Shown here: positions 7,610 through 15,763 of the stretch, in pieces
Layout: each line of letters begins with the position of its first letter
Numbering within the stretch: position 1 is the first letter of the stretch
From: Halorarum halophilum
GTDB taxonomy: Archaea > Halobacteriota > Halobacteria > Halobacteriales > Haloferacaceae
DNA: 64,000 nucleotides
Assembly (NCBI RefSeq): GCF_013401515.1
Contig: NZ_CP058529.1
Coordinates: 930,001 to 994,000, forward strand
Direction: 5' to 3'
Position numbers and translations under genes: made by a program
Notes under the pieces: generated by a model
What the model saw: the letters and a program-made list of their open reading frames with translations, nothing else
The model's database searches: none
Told to the model about the DNA's origin: nothing

Positions 7610-8611
7610 TCACTCGGCGACCGCGAACCGGATTCCCTCGGCGGGGTCGTACTCGCGGAGGCGGACGTCGTCGTACGTCAACTCCTCGAGGGGCTTGTCG
7701 GCGACCTCGATGAGCGGGCGCTCGCGGGGCTCACGCGAGAGCTGGCGGAGCAGGCCGGGGACGTGGTCCATGTCCTCCTCGTCGTCGGCCTCGGGCGGGG
7801 CCTCGCGCTCGACCCAGTCGGCGACCTCGCGGTACTCCGCGCGCTCGGTCACGTCCGCGAGTCTGTCGGCGAGGTCGTCGCCGTGCTCGCCGTACCAAGC
7901 CCCGCGGTCGCCGCTCCCGCAGTAGACGTGCGCGTCGGTGACGGTGTGGGCGAAGGTGCCGGGCTCGAACCCGGTGCGCTGGGCGACGGCGGTGAGCAGC
8001 AGCGAGTAGGCGGCGACGTTGAACGGGACGCCGAGCGCGATGTCTCCCGAGCGCTGGACGAGCTGGAGGTTCAGCCGGTCGCCTTGGACGTTGAAGATGA
8101 ACGTGTAGTGACACGGCGGGAGCGTCGAGACGGTGGCGTTCGCGGGGTGCCAGGCGTTCACGACGATCCGTCGCGAGTTGGGGTTCTCCCGGAGCATGTC
8201 GAGGACGTACTGGATCTGGTCGAACGTGCGCTCGTCGTCGTTCACCCAGCGGTGGCCCTCCTCGGCCCAAGTCTCGCCCGGCAGGCCCTCGTCGGGGATG
8301 GGGTAGCGCCGCCAGAACCGCCCGTAGGCCGTGTCGAGGTTGCCCTCCTCGTCGGCCCAGGCGTTCCAGATGCCCGTCTCCTCCCGCAGGGTCCGAATGT
8401 GCTGCTCCCCGGAGAGGTACCAGAGGAACTCGTGGATGAGCGAGTTCCACCGGAACCCCGAGAGGTCCTTCGTCGTCAGGAGCGGGAACCCCTCGGCGAG
8501 GTCCACCTCGTACCCCTCCGCGAACGAGGAGAGCGTGTCGACCCCCGTGCGGTTGGGCTTGTGCGTCCCGGTCCGGAGGACGCGCTCGACGAGGTCGAGG
8601 TACTGTTGCAT
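7610..8611 (-). CDS. thyA: Thymidylate synthase
   Basis: A 333-residue ThyA-type enzyme that methylates dUMP with methylene-tetrahydrofolate. Catalytic C167 is in LPPCHYTF, the phosphate-binding pair is R147-R148, QRSGDIALGVPFN (186-198) contains the dUMP-contacting Asp and Asn, and DAHVY (226-230) is present. Between DAHVY and the C-terminal region there is an acidic stretch (about 231-285), longer than in the E. coli enzyme of 264 residues. ATG at 8609-8611. It is the first gene of an operon with dihydrofolate reductase, read away from the hairpin at 8741-8778. Confidence 0.96.
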   Translation of the reverse strand: MQQYLDLVERVLRTGTHKPNRTGVDTLSSFAEGYEVDLAEGFPLLTTKDLSGFRWNSLIHEFLWYLSGEQHIRTLREETGIWNAWADEEGNLDTAYGRFWRRYPIPDEGLPGETWAEEGHRWVNDDERTFDQIQYVLDMLRENPNSRRIVVNAWHPANATVSTLPPCHYTFIFNVQGDRLNLQLVQRSGDIALGVPFNVAAYSLLLTAVAQRTGFEPGTFAHTVTDAHVYCGSGDRGAWYGEHGDDLADRLADVTERAEYREVADWVEREAPPEADDEEDMDHVPGLLRQLSREPRERPLIEVADKPLEELTYDDVRLREYDPAEGIRFAVAE

Positions 8612-8961
8612 ACCAGGCGAGGGTACCCGCCGGGAGAAAAAACATTCTAGTGCGGTTACCCGGTCGCGATGCGGACCGACGCTGGAAGCACCTCAGAAGT
8701 GGCCCCGCAATTGGGTTGTGGGTATCGGCCGGCTGTGGTGGCGCGTGCCGGCTGGCACGGAGGCCAGCCGGCACGCGCGCGAGGGATAATGTGAGCCGAA
8801 GGCAAGCGAATCGGCTGGGGAGGGTGAGGTCTTTCATCACGCTCAGGGTAGTGGTCCACTTGGGTAGTGGTCCACTCGTCGTCACGAACAGTGTGCAACA
8901 TAGCAACTGAGACGGGGTATCGATGCGAAACGCGAAGTCCCACCCGGACGAACACACGCCA
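8612..8961. other. Divergent intergenic region between thyA and the MBL gene
   Basis: This 350-base region should hold the thyA promoter on its left and the MBL promoter on its right. It contains the 16-bp perfect inverted repeat described separately and a short direct repeat, GTAGTGGTCCACT, at about 8849-8861 and 8865-8877. I find no convincing gene; the open frames crossing it are not acidic and overlap on both strands. Confidence 0.6.
8741..8778. repeat. Perfect 16-bp inverted repeat (hairpin)
   Basis: GCGCGTGCCGGCTGGC at 8741-8756 is followed after a 6-base loop by its exact reverse complement at 8763-8778. It lies about 130 bases upstream of the thyA start and 184 bases upstream of the MBL start, so it is not a terminator for either gene. 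It could be an operator, a cruciform, or part of an untranslated RNA. Confidence 0.8.
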
Positions 8962-9585
8962 ATGATCCGGAACCTCGCCGCCGGCGTGCAGGCGTTCACG
9001 AGCAACGCGTTCCTCGTCTCCGGCGACCCGCGCGCCGACGCCCCGCCCCGAACGGAGGACGGCGAGCCCGGGAGACGCGTCCTCGTCGACACGGGGTCGA
9101 ACTTCGACGTCGCCTCCCGAATCCGCGAGCACGTCGATGACCTGGACGCCGTCGTGCTCACCCACACGCACCCGGACCACGTCGGTAACCTTGCCCACGT
9201 GCGCGACGCGTTCGACGTGGAGACGTGGGGGTTCGACACCGCGCTGGACGAGGTGGACAACGAACTCCCGGACGGCGGGACCGTGACCATGGGGACCGCC
9301 GAGTACGAGGCGCTGCACACGCCGGGCCACAAGGACGACCACCTCTGCCTGTACGCCCCCGACGCGGGCGTGCTGTTCGCCGGCGACCTCGTCTTCCAGA
9401 ACGGCGGCTTCGGCCGCACCGACCTCGCGGAGGGGAACCGCGAGGCTCTGATCGACAGCATCGACCGCGTGTACGGACGGGTCGGCGACGACCTGCGCGA
9501 ACTCCACGTCGGGCACGGGCCGAGCGTCCTCACGAACCCGTCGCAGGACGTGGAACTGGCAGCGCGCTCGGCCCGAATGGGATAG
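8962..9585 (+). CDS. Metallo-beta-lactamase-fold hydrolase
   Basis: A 207-residue protein with the HTHPDH zinc-binding motif (68-73), preceded by VLVDTG and followed by HTPGHKDDHLCLY and LFAGDLVFQ, the further His and Asp ligands of the MBL fold. It resembles glyoxalase-II-like single-domain enzymes. ATG 8962 is chosen over the in-frame codon 39 bases upstream because MIRNLAAGVQAF is a better family N-terminus. Substrate is unknown; thioester or phosphodiester hydrolysis are common in the family. Confidence 0.87.
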   Translation: MIRNLAAGVQAFTSNAFLVSGDPRADAPPRTEDGEPGRRVLVDTGSNFDVASRIREHVDDLDAVVLTHTHPDHVGNLAHVRDAFDVETWGFDTALDEVDNELPDGGTVTMGTAEYEALHTPGHKDDHLCLYAPDAGVLFAGDLVFQNGGFGRTDLAEGNREALIDSIDRVYGRVGDDLRELHVGHGPSVLTNPSQDVELAARSARMG

Positions 9586-9606
9586 GCAGGCGGTCGGGTT
9601 GCTCGA

Positions 9607-10455
9607 CTACTCCCCCGCGACGCCGAGCAGCGCGTCGTATGCTGACCGATTCGCGTCGGAGACAGAGTCGGGGTCGGCGCGCTCCGGCCCCGACAGCGCG
9701 GGGAGCGCGTGGGTCGAGACGGGGTCGACCATCCTCGTCACTGGCTCGACGCGCTCCTCCAGTTGCCCCTCGGCGTCGCTGCCGGCGGCGGCCGCTCGCG
9801 CAGCCTCCCAGCGGTCGCCGTCGTACACCCGCGCCCGACCGGGTTCGACGGCCGCCACCGCGTCGTAGTCGACGCCGGCGCCGGGAAGCGGGTCCGCGAC
9901 GTCGCCGTACGACTCCACGAGCGCCGCGTCGGCCGCGCGGACGCGCTCGGCCACGCCTTCGAGCGCCGGGAGGTGGATCGCCTGCATCGCGTCGTTGAAC
10001 GCCTCGACCGAGTCGACGTCGCGCGCGTCGGCGACCGGCAGTCGCTCGCGAATCGGGTCGGGGAGGTCGACGTTGGCGTTGCGGACCCACGTCGTCCCGT
10101 CGGGGGTCGACACCCGGTCGAGGAGGAACGTCCGGTTGGGGTCGCCGAGCATCCCCGTGCGGCCGGGCGTCGGCCGCCAGAGCCGGTGGACCGGGTTCCG
10201 TTCCTCGGGGACGCCGCCGGCGACGTCGGTGAGCCGACGGACGTCCTTGCCGTACAGTCGACCGTCCGCGGTCGCGGCCAGCACGTCGTCGTGGTCGAAC
10301 CAGTAGTCGTTGCCCGCGCGGGGCTTGAACGGCTCGACCGACCGACCCGAATCCGGGTCACCGACCCCCTCCGCGGCGAGGCGGGCCGCCAGGCCGACCG
10401 CGAACGTCGTCTTCCCCGCGTCGACGCGGTCGCCCCCGGCGACGAGCAGTCTCAT
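9607..10455 (-). CDS. P-loop ATPase, dethiobiotin-synthase-like fold (haloarchaeal)
   Basis: A 282-residue protein starting MRLLVAGGDRVDAGKTTF, a Walker A of the dethiobiotin synthetase/SIMIBI type (G-x-x-x-x-D-x-GKTT, residues 7-17). No enzyme-specific motifs beyond this are recognised. SFEPFKPRAGNDYWFDHDD-like sequence (60-75 region) is probably a conserved substrate-binding segment. Its ATG overlaps the stop of the upstream gene by 4 bases (ATGA), so the two are translationally coupled. The function is unknown; haloarchaeal homologues are simply called ATPases. Confidence 0.72.
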   Translation of the reverse strand: MRLLVAGGDRVDAGKTTFAVGLAARLAAEGVGDPDSGRSVEPFKPRAGNDYWFDHDDVLAATADGRLYGKDVRRLTDVAGGVPEERNPVHRLWRPTPGRTGMLGDPNRTFLLDRVSTPDGTTWVRNANVDLPDPIRERLPVADARDVDSVEAFNDAMQAIHLPALEGVAERVRAADAALVESYGDVADPLPGAGVDYDAVAAVEPGRARVYDGDRWEAARAAAAGSDAEGQLEERVEPVTRMVDPVSTHALPALSGPERADPDSVSDANRSAYDALLGVAGE

Positions 10456-10742
10456 TCCTCGTCGTCGAGGTCGCCGGCCTCCTCGCGGCCGTAGTAGCCC
10501 GGTTCCTCGTCCGTCCGGGGCTCGGCGACGACCAGGTCGTCGGCGTGACGCATCACCCACGGGATGGTCCAGTCGAGGAGGATCTCCTCGGTCCCCTCGT
10601 CGATGTTCGCGTCGGGTTCGAGCCCCTGGAGGAGGCGCGCGATCTCGTAGACGGTGTACATCTGATCCTCCTCGAGGAGCTCCTCTGGCGTGTAGAAGTC
10701 ACAGGGGTGGAGTTCCTGGAACTCCGACTTCGGTGTCGGCAT
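10452..10742 (-). CDS. Small conserved haloarchaeal protein (DUF5827-like)
   Basis: A 96-residue very acidic protein: SEFQELHPCDFYTPEELLEE near the N-terminus, MYTVYEIARLLQGLEPD in the middle and TIPWVMRHADDLV (59-71). I associate it from memory with the haloarchaeal DUF5827 family; this needs a profile search. ATG at 10740-10742. Its stop overlaps the start of the P-loop ATPase gene as ATGA, a strong operon signal, so the two products probably act in one process. Confidence 0.75.
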   Translation of the reverse strand: MPTPKSEFQELHPCDFYTPEELLEEDQMYTVYEIARLLQGLEPDANIDEGTEEILLDWTIPWVMRHADDLVVAEPRTDEEPGYYGREEAGDLDDEE

Positions 10743-11010
10743 GCCTGGAGGTAGGACGCGCGCCCCGTAAATACCGACGGATGCCCTCCGCGCCGTGTCC
10801 CGCCTCGCGGCGCTCCCGCCCCCACGAGGGCACGGTTGCAGCGAATCCTGGGTCTCCACCGTACGCAGCCGTAGCAGTTCCTGAGGTATCGGAGCGGACG
10901 GACGAACGTGACGGTGAACGAGATCAGACAGGACGGATGGACGGGACGCGTGTCGGACGCGTTCGCGGACCCGAACGGTTTTGACCCGAGATGGAAAGGC
11001 GTACCGTAGC

Positions 11011-11421
11011 ATGGACGAGGCGAAGGACGAACTGATCGCGTCGCTCCGGGAGTTCGGCGGCGACGCCCTCCGGGACGCGTGGCTGTTCGACGAGGAGACC
11101 CACGAGTCGCTGTACGTCCGCGAGGACGTCGAGCGTCGGGTGGCGGACGTCGACGTGTCGGGATACCTGGACAACGAACGGTACGGGTACGTGACCCGAC
11201 GGACCTTCGAGGAGCTCCACTACACCGGCTACAACTACACAGTCAGGGGGTTCGACGCGTTCACGCAGTTCAGGACGTTCCTGCTCGCGGGCGATCGCCG
11301 TATCGGACTGCTCGCGAGCTTCGACCCCGGCGAGAACTACGACTTCGACGACCTCTCGAACCGGATCGAGGACCTCGCCGAGGGCGCGGACCGGTTGGAG
11401 CTCGGCGGGAGCGGCGGCTGA
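11011..11421 (+). CDS. Conserved haloarchaeal hypothetical protein
   Basis: A 136-residue acidic protein with alternating helix and strand pattern. The N-terminus (ELIASLREFGGDALRDAWLF) is helical and is followed by strands rich in Tyr (LYVREDVERRV, YNYTVRGFDAFTQFRTFL). This is the layout of a haloarchaeal hypothetical family with a Roadblock- or PAS-like look, but I cannot assign it. ATG 11011 is preferred over an upstream TTG. It stands alone, convergent with sodA. Confidence 0.7.
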   Translation: MDEAKDELIASLREFGGDALRDAWLFDEETHESLYVREDVERRVADVDVSGYLDNERYGYVTRRTFEELHYTGYNYTVRGFDAFTQFRTFLLAGDRRIGLLASFDPGENYDFDDLSNRIEDLAEGADRLELGGSGG

Positions 11422-11471
11422 GCGGTCGGGTCGAAAGAAAGTGGAGGTCGACGCAGTCGTCGTCGAACGAC

Positions 11472-12074
11472 TTACTCGAAGAGCTCGGTAGCCTGCTCGT
11501 ACCGGGACGACGGCTCCTCCCAGTCGACGACCTCGAAGAACGCGTCGATGAAGTCGCCACGGGCCGGGCCGTAGTCGTAGTAGTACGAGTGCTCCCAGAC
11601 GTCCAGCGCGACGAGTGGGTGGCTGCCCCAGAGCGCGCCCTGGTCGTGCTTGTCCACGACGACGTTCTGCAGCTGGTTGCTGAACGAGTCGTAGACGAGC
11701 AGCGCCCAGCCGCTCGCGTTCTTGGCCGCGGCCTCGAACTCGCCCTTCCAGGCGTCGTACGAGCCGAAGTCCTCCTCGATGCGGTCCGCGAGCGACCCGG
11801 ACGGCTCGTCGCCGCCCTCGGGGCTCATGTTCTGCCAGAACAGGGTGTGCAGGATGTGCCCACAGCCGTTGTGGGTCACGTTGCGGAGCGCGCTGCCGGA
11901 GGAGCCGAAGTCGCCGGACTCGCGGTTCTCCTGCAGCGTCTCCTCGGCCGAGTTCCAGCCGTTGACGTAGCCCTGGTGGTGGGTGTCGTGGTGCCACGTC
12001 AGCACCTGTTCGGAGATGTGTGGTTCGAGCGCGTCGTAGTCGTACGGAAGGGGATCGAGTTCGTGTTCGCTCAT
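11472..12074 (-). CDS. sod: Superoxide dismutase [Mn/Fe]
   Basis: A 200-residue SodA/B enzyme. Metal ligands are recognisable as His in PHISEQVLTWHHDTHH (about residue 19-35), His in NGCGHILHTLFW, and Asp and His in LDVWEHSYYYDY near the C-terminus. It dismutates superoxide in the cytosol; haloarchaeal members are usually Mn enzymes. The start is fixed by a Shine-Dalgarno GAGGTGA four bases upstream of the ATG and a TATA-like element further up. Confidence 0.96.
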   Translation of the reverse strand: MSEHELDPLPYDYDALEPHISEQVLTWHHDTHHQGYVNGWNSAEETLQENRESGDFGSSGSALRNVTHNGCGHILHTLFWQNMSPEGGDEPSGSLADRIEEDFGSYDAWKGEFEAAAKNASGWALLVYDSFSNQLQNVVVDKHDQGALWGSHPLVALDVWEHSYYYDYGPARGDFIDAFFEVVDWEEPSSRYEQATELFE

Positions 12075-12078
12075 AGAG

Positions 12079-12116
12079 TCACCTCGTCCGGTAGATGGTT
12101 CGGATAGCTGTTAAAT
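12079..12116 (-). promoter_or_regulatory. sod Shine-Dalgarno and TATA box
   Basis: Reading the minus strand, an ATTTAACA TATA-like element (12109-12116) lies about 36-42 bases before the ATG, and GAGGTGA (12079-12085) is spaced four bases from it. This leadered, strong-SD arrangement suggests high expression. The TATA also overlaps the most upstream possible start of the divergent MFS gene, which argues for a later start there. Confidence 0.6.
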
Positions 12117-12219
12117 GTTGAGAAAGGGTTCGGGAATCCGTCACACGGGAGGCCCAGCGCGCGCGAACCCATCGGGCCACATCGAAGGTGAGAGGACCCC
12201 TCACCGCGAACGCCTCCCC

Positions 12220-13377
12220 GTGCGCGAATGGCGCGGCGTCGGGATGGTCGGCGGGTGGCAGTTGACCGCCAGCCTCTGCTTTTATGCGGTGTTCGCATCG
12301 ACCGGGTTCATCCGCGAGGGGTTCGGTCTCTCCGGCTTCCTGACAGGTATCGCCGTGACGGCAGTGATGCTCGGCTACACCGTCGCGCTTGCCGGTGCCG
12401 GCGCCGCGGTCGACGCCTACGGCGAGCGCCCGGCGATGCTCGCGGGGCTGACGCTGCTCGGCGTCGGCATGGTCGCCGTCGCGGTCGCGCCGACCTACCC
12501 GTGGCTGCTCGCCGCGCTCGTCTTCGTCGGGATGGCGTACGCGACGGCGATGCCCGCGACGAACCGCGCCGTGCTCGTCGTCGCACCCGAGGGGCGGCGC
12601 AACATCGCGATGAACGTGAAGCAGGTCGGCGTCACCGCCGGGTCGGGGCTCTCCGCGCTGCTCGTCACGACCGCGGGCACGAACGGCGACTGGCGCACCG
12701 GCTTCCTCGTCGCGGCGGCGGTCGCCGGCGTCGTCGCCCTCGCGTTCGGCTGGGACTACGAGGGCCGGCCGGGAAGCGGCGTGCTCTCGTTCCCCGACGT
12801 TCACGGGCTGCTCGACGTGGACGGCTACCGGGGGTTGCTGCTCGCGGGGGTGTTCCTCGGTGCGGCGGTGTTCACCACCACGGGCTACCTCGTCGTCTAC
12901 ATGCAGGACAGCACCGTCGCCGCGGCGGCCGGCTTCGCCGGGGCGACGTTCGCGGGCGTACAGGTGACCGGGAGCGTCGGTCGCCTCGCCGGAGGGGCGA
13001 TCGCCGACAGGCTCCCGGGCCAAGCGGACGCGAGCGCGCTCGTGCTCGTCGCACAGGCGGTCCTCACGGGCGTCGGCTTCGTCGCCGTGGCGCTCGCCGG
13101 TGCTCCCGTCTCGGCCGCGGTCGCCTTCCTCGCGCTCGGACTGTTCGTCCTCGGCTTCCCAGGCGTCTACTACGCCTGCCTCACGGGGCTCGTCCCGGAC
13201 GACGAGGTCGGCGCGGCCACGGCCGGCGGCCAGGCGGCGATCAACGTCGGCGGCCTCCTCGCGCCGCCCGCCTTCGGCTACCTCGCCGACGCAATCGGCT
13301 ACGCCGTCGGGTGGTACGCGCTCGCTGTCGTCGCGCTGCTCGCCGCGCTGTCGGTGCTCCCCGTCGCCAAGTCGTGA
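12220..13377 (+). CDS. MFS transporter
   Basis: A 12-segment major facilitator. Segments alternate with short loops; the motif-A loop after TM2 reads GAAVDAYGERPAMLAG, a form of G-x-x-x-D-x-x-G-x-R. GTG 12220 is chosen so that the protein begins VREWRGVGMVGGWQLTASLC just before TM1; ATG 12244 is also possible, and the far-upstream ATG 12115 lies in the sod TATA box. About 385 residues, usual for MFS. The substrate cannot be told from sequence; no neighbouring catabolic gene suggests one. Confidence 0.88.
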   Translation: MREWRGVGMVGGWQLTASLCFYAVFASTGFIREGFGLSGFLTGIAVTAVMLGYTVALAGAGAAVDAYGERPAMLAGLTLLGVGMVAVAVAPTYPWLLAALVFVGMAYATAMPATNRAVLVVAPEGRRNIAMNVKQVGVTAGSGLSALLVTTAGTNGDWRTGFLVAAAVAGVVALAFGWDYEGRPGSGVLSFPDVHGLLDVDGYRGLLLAGVFLGAAVFTTTGYLVVYMQDSTVAAAAGFAGATFAGVQVTGSVGRLAGGAIADRLPGQADASALVLVAQAVLTGVGFVAVALAGAPVSAAVAFLALGLFVLGFPGVYYACLTGLVPDDEVGAATAGGQAAINVGGLLAPPAFGYLADAIGYAVGWYALAVVALLAALSVLPVAKS

Positions 13378-13378
13378 G

Positions 13379-13993
13379 TCAGTCCGCGGGCTGCGGCGTG
13401 TACGCCTCGTGCTGGCGTCGGTACTCGAGAACGGTCGCCACCGCCTCGGCCACCTCGGCGCCCGCCTCGCGCTCGACGACGTGGAGCGCGAGGTCGAGCC
13501 CTGAGGTGACGCCGCCCGCCGTGAGCACGTCGCCGTCGTCGATCACCCGCTCCTCCCGCACGTCGGCGTCGGTCCCTCGGAGGTCGTCGATCGCGCCCGC
13601 GTGGGTGACGGCCGGCCGGCCGGAGAGCAGCCCCGCCTTCGAGAGCAGCATCCCGCCGGTACAGACGGAGGCGACCCGGGCGCCGGCGTCGTGGTGCGCG
13701 GCGATCGCGTCGGGGATCTCCCCGCGCTCGTACTCGGCCCACGCGCCGGCCTCGCTCCGGTCGTTCCAGCCGCCGCCAGGAACGACCAGGAGGTCCACCT
13801 CGCCCGGGTCGGGGAGGAGGCCGTCGACCTCGACGCGCATGCCGTGGCTGGCGGTTACGGGCCCGGTGCCGTCGAGCGAGACGAGCCGCGCGTGCAGGTC
13901 GGCGCCCTCGTCCTCGGCGTAGCCGAACACCTCGAACGGACCGACGGCGTCGAGTTCGTCGAACCCCTCGTACAGCAGAATCGCGACGTCCAT
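13379..13993 (-). CDS. DJ-1/PfpI-family protein
   Basis: A 204-residue class-I glutamine-amidotransferase-like protein. The nucleophile-elbow Cys is in ASVCTGGMLLSKAGLL, and the N-terminal strand ILLYEGFDELDAVGPFEVF carries the conserved Glu/Asp pair. It resembles the isonitrile-hydratase/transcriptional-regulator-associated subgroup (DJ-1/PfpI with GxVFPGxEELDxxGP-like start). The function could be glyoxalase, deglycase or hydratase. ATG at 13991-13993. It ends one base after the convergent MFS stop. Confidence 0.85.
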   Translation of the reverse strand: MDVAILLYEGFDELDAVGPFEVFGYAEDEGADLHARLVSLDGTGPVTASHGMRVEVDGLLPDPGEVDLLVVPGGGWNDRSEAGAWAEYERGEIPDAIAAHHDAGARVASVCTGGMLLSKAGLLSGRPAVTHAGAIDDLRGTDADVREERVIDDGDVLTAGGVTSGLDLALHVVEREAGAEVAEAVATVLEYRRQHEAYTPQPAD

Positions 13994-14090
13994 ACCCGAC
14001 CGTGGCAGGCCGGAGGGAAAGCCGTATCGCGGTCGGCAACGGCGGGGCCCGATCGAAACGGTTGACGAGACCCCGTCCGTGCGCCGACAC

Positions 14091-14231
14091 ATGGGTCGCT
14101 GTCCCGGCTGCGAGTCGGAGATCCGCGAGGTCGTCGAGAGCGACACCGACGCGCGCTACAACGGCGACGCGACGGTGTGGGAGTGTCCGAGCTGCGGCGC
14201 CATCCTCGGGGTGTCGGAACGCGGCGTCTGA
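14091..14231 (+). CDS. 46-residue zinc-ribbon protein
   Basis: A short gene with two CxxC pairs (CPGC at residues 4-7 and CPSC at 32-35), spaced for a rubredoxin-type zinc ribbon, with an acidic linker between. The ATG at 14091 is followed by MGRCPGCESE and the frame closes with TGA at 14229-14231, next to the photolyase stop. Small zinc-ribbon proteins of this type are abundant and mostly uncharacterised in haloarchaea; they may bind RNA, DNA or partner proteins. Too short for many gene callers. Confidence 0.75.
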   Translation: MGRCPGCESEIREVVESDTDARYNGDATVWECPSCGAILGVSERGV

Positions 14232-15650
14232 CTACCCGCCCGACCCGTCGTCCCCGCGGGCTCGCTCGAACATCCCGATGGCCGCCTCGCGCGCCTCGGC
14301 GTGGTCGACGATCGGGTGCGGGTGGTCGGCCGTCCGCTCGCGCTGCTCGTCGGTGAGGTCGGGCCAGCCGTGGACCTCCTCGGCCGGGATCCCCTCGAAC
14401 GCGGGGACGTACTCGCGGATGTACTCGGCGTCGGGGTCGTAGCGCTCGCCCTGGGTCGTCGGGTTGAACACGCGGAAGTACGGCTGGGCGTCGGTCCCGG
14501 TCGAGGCGGCCCACTGCCAGCCACAGGAGTCGTTGGCGGCGTCGTGGTCCACGAGCAACTCGCGGAAGTGGGCGTACCCCTCCCGCCAGTCGACCCGGAG
14601 GTCCTTCGTGAGGAACGACGCGACGATCATCCGGACCCGGTTGTGCATGTACGCCTCCTCGCGAAGCTGCCGCATTCCCGCGTCGACGATAGGAAACCCC
14701 GTCTCGCCGACCTTCCACGCCCGCAGCGCTTCGGGGTCCTCGCGCCACTCGATGGGGCGTTCGTACGTCCGAACGTTCTCGGACACGACGTTCGGGTTCG
14801 CCCATAGAACCTGCGCGTAGAACTCCCGCCAGGCGAGTTGCGAGCGGAACTCCTCGACCGACTCGGCGGCGCCATCGTCGGGCGCGTCCGCCGCGGCCGC
14901 CTCGACGGCCTCGGACACCTCGCGCACGCCGATCGTCCCCCACTTGAGGTCCGCCGAGAGCCGCGAAGTCCCCTCTCTCGCCGGGTATTCACGCGCCTCC
15001 TGGTACTCGTAGATGGGTCCGTCGAGGAAGGCATCGAGCCGATCGTGGGCAGCGTCGGTCCCGACCCTCTGCAGGACCGCGTCGGGCTCCGCGAAGCCGA
15101 GGTCGTCGAGATCGGGGAGCGGGTCGGCGGGGAGGTCGTCGGCCGGCACGAGCGACTCCGGGCCGGGCGCCGGGTACGGGTCCGCCTTGCTCCGGTCGCG
15201 CCACTTCTTCCAGAAGTAGCTGTACACCGAGTACGGCTCCCCTTCGTTCGTCGTGATCGTTCCGGGTTCGTGGTGGACGGCGTCGTGGAACGCCCTCGCG
15301 ACGAGGCCGTCGTCCTCCAGCGACCGTCGGACCGCCGCATCGCGCTCGCGCGCGAGCCCGGAGTAATCCTCGTTCCAGTACACTCCATCGGCGTCGTGGT
15401 GGGAGGCGAGCCGGGGAAGCTCCTCTGTCGGGTCACCGCGGACGACGAGGAGGTCCGAACCGAGACCGCGGTACGTCGCGCGCAACGAGGCGAGGGCGTC
15501 CAGCATGAACCGGACGCGGGTCGCGCCCGCGTGTTCCAGGACGCCGTCGTCGACGACGAAGGCCGGGAGGACGGTGTCGTCGGCCGCGGCCGCGGCCAGC
15601 CCCCGGTTGTCGGCGATCCGGAGGTCCCGCCGGTGCCAGAAGACGCGCAT
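14232..15650 (-). CDS. phr: Deoxyribodipyrimidine photolyase (class I)
   Basis: The 472-residue protein has an N-terminal Rossmann antenna-binding domain (VFWHRRDLRIADNRGLAAAA) and a C-terminal FAD domain: LAWREFYAQVLWANP, GFPIVDAGMRQLREEAYMHNRVRMIVA, and GWQWAASTGTDAQPYFRVFNP with FAD-contacting residues. It repairs UV-induced cyclobutane dimers using blue light, expected in a sunlit halophile. ATG at 15648-15650. It abuts the zinc-ribbon gene convergently. Cryptochrome function cannot be excluded, but the sequence is of the CPD-photolyase type. Confidence 0.95.
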   Translation of the reverse strand: MRVFWHRRDLRIADNRGLAAAAADDTVLPAFVVDDGVLEHAGATRVRFMLDALASLRATYRGLGSDLLVVRGDPTEELPRLASHHDADGVYWNEDYSGLARERDAAVRRSLEDDGLVARAFHDAVHHEPGTITTNEGEPYSVYSYFWKKWRDRSKADPYPAPGPESLVPADDLPADPLPDLDDLGFAEPDAVLQRVGTDAAHDRLDAFLDGPIYEYQEAREYPAREGTSRLSADLKWGTIGVREVSEAVEAAAADAPDDGAAESVEEFRSQLAWREFYAQVLWANPNVVSENVRTYERPIEWREDPEALRAWKVGETGFPIVDAGMRQLREEAYMHNRVRMIVASFLTKDLRVDWREGYAHFRELLVDHDAANDSCGWQWAASTGTDAQPYFRVFNPTTQGERYDPDAEYIREYVPAFEGIPAEEVHGWPDLTDEQRERTADHPHPIVDHAEAREAAIGMFERARGDDGSGG

Positions 15651-15763
15651 GCCAGACAGGACGGCCGCGTCGTTCCTAACGCTACTGGACCGGCACCACC
15701 GCGGAGGGGTGGCACGTCGAGGAGGGGGGAGGTTTCTTACGGGTCGCCCGGTTCCAGGGGGGT

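Noticed and set aside
12115-12219. ATG start for the MFS transporter in the sod promoter
   Set aside because: It would place 35 Arg/Pro-rich residues before the first helix and lies in the sod TATA box; GTG 12220 is favoured.
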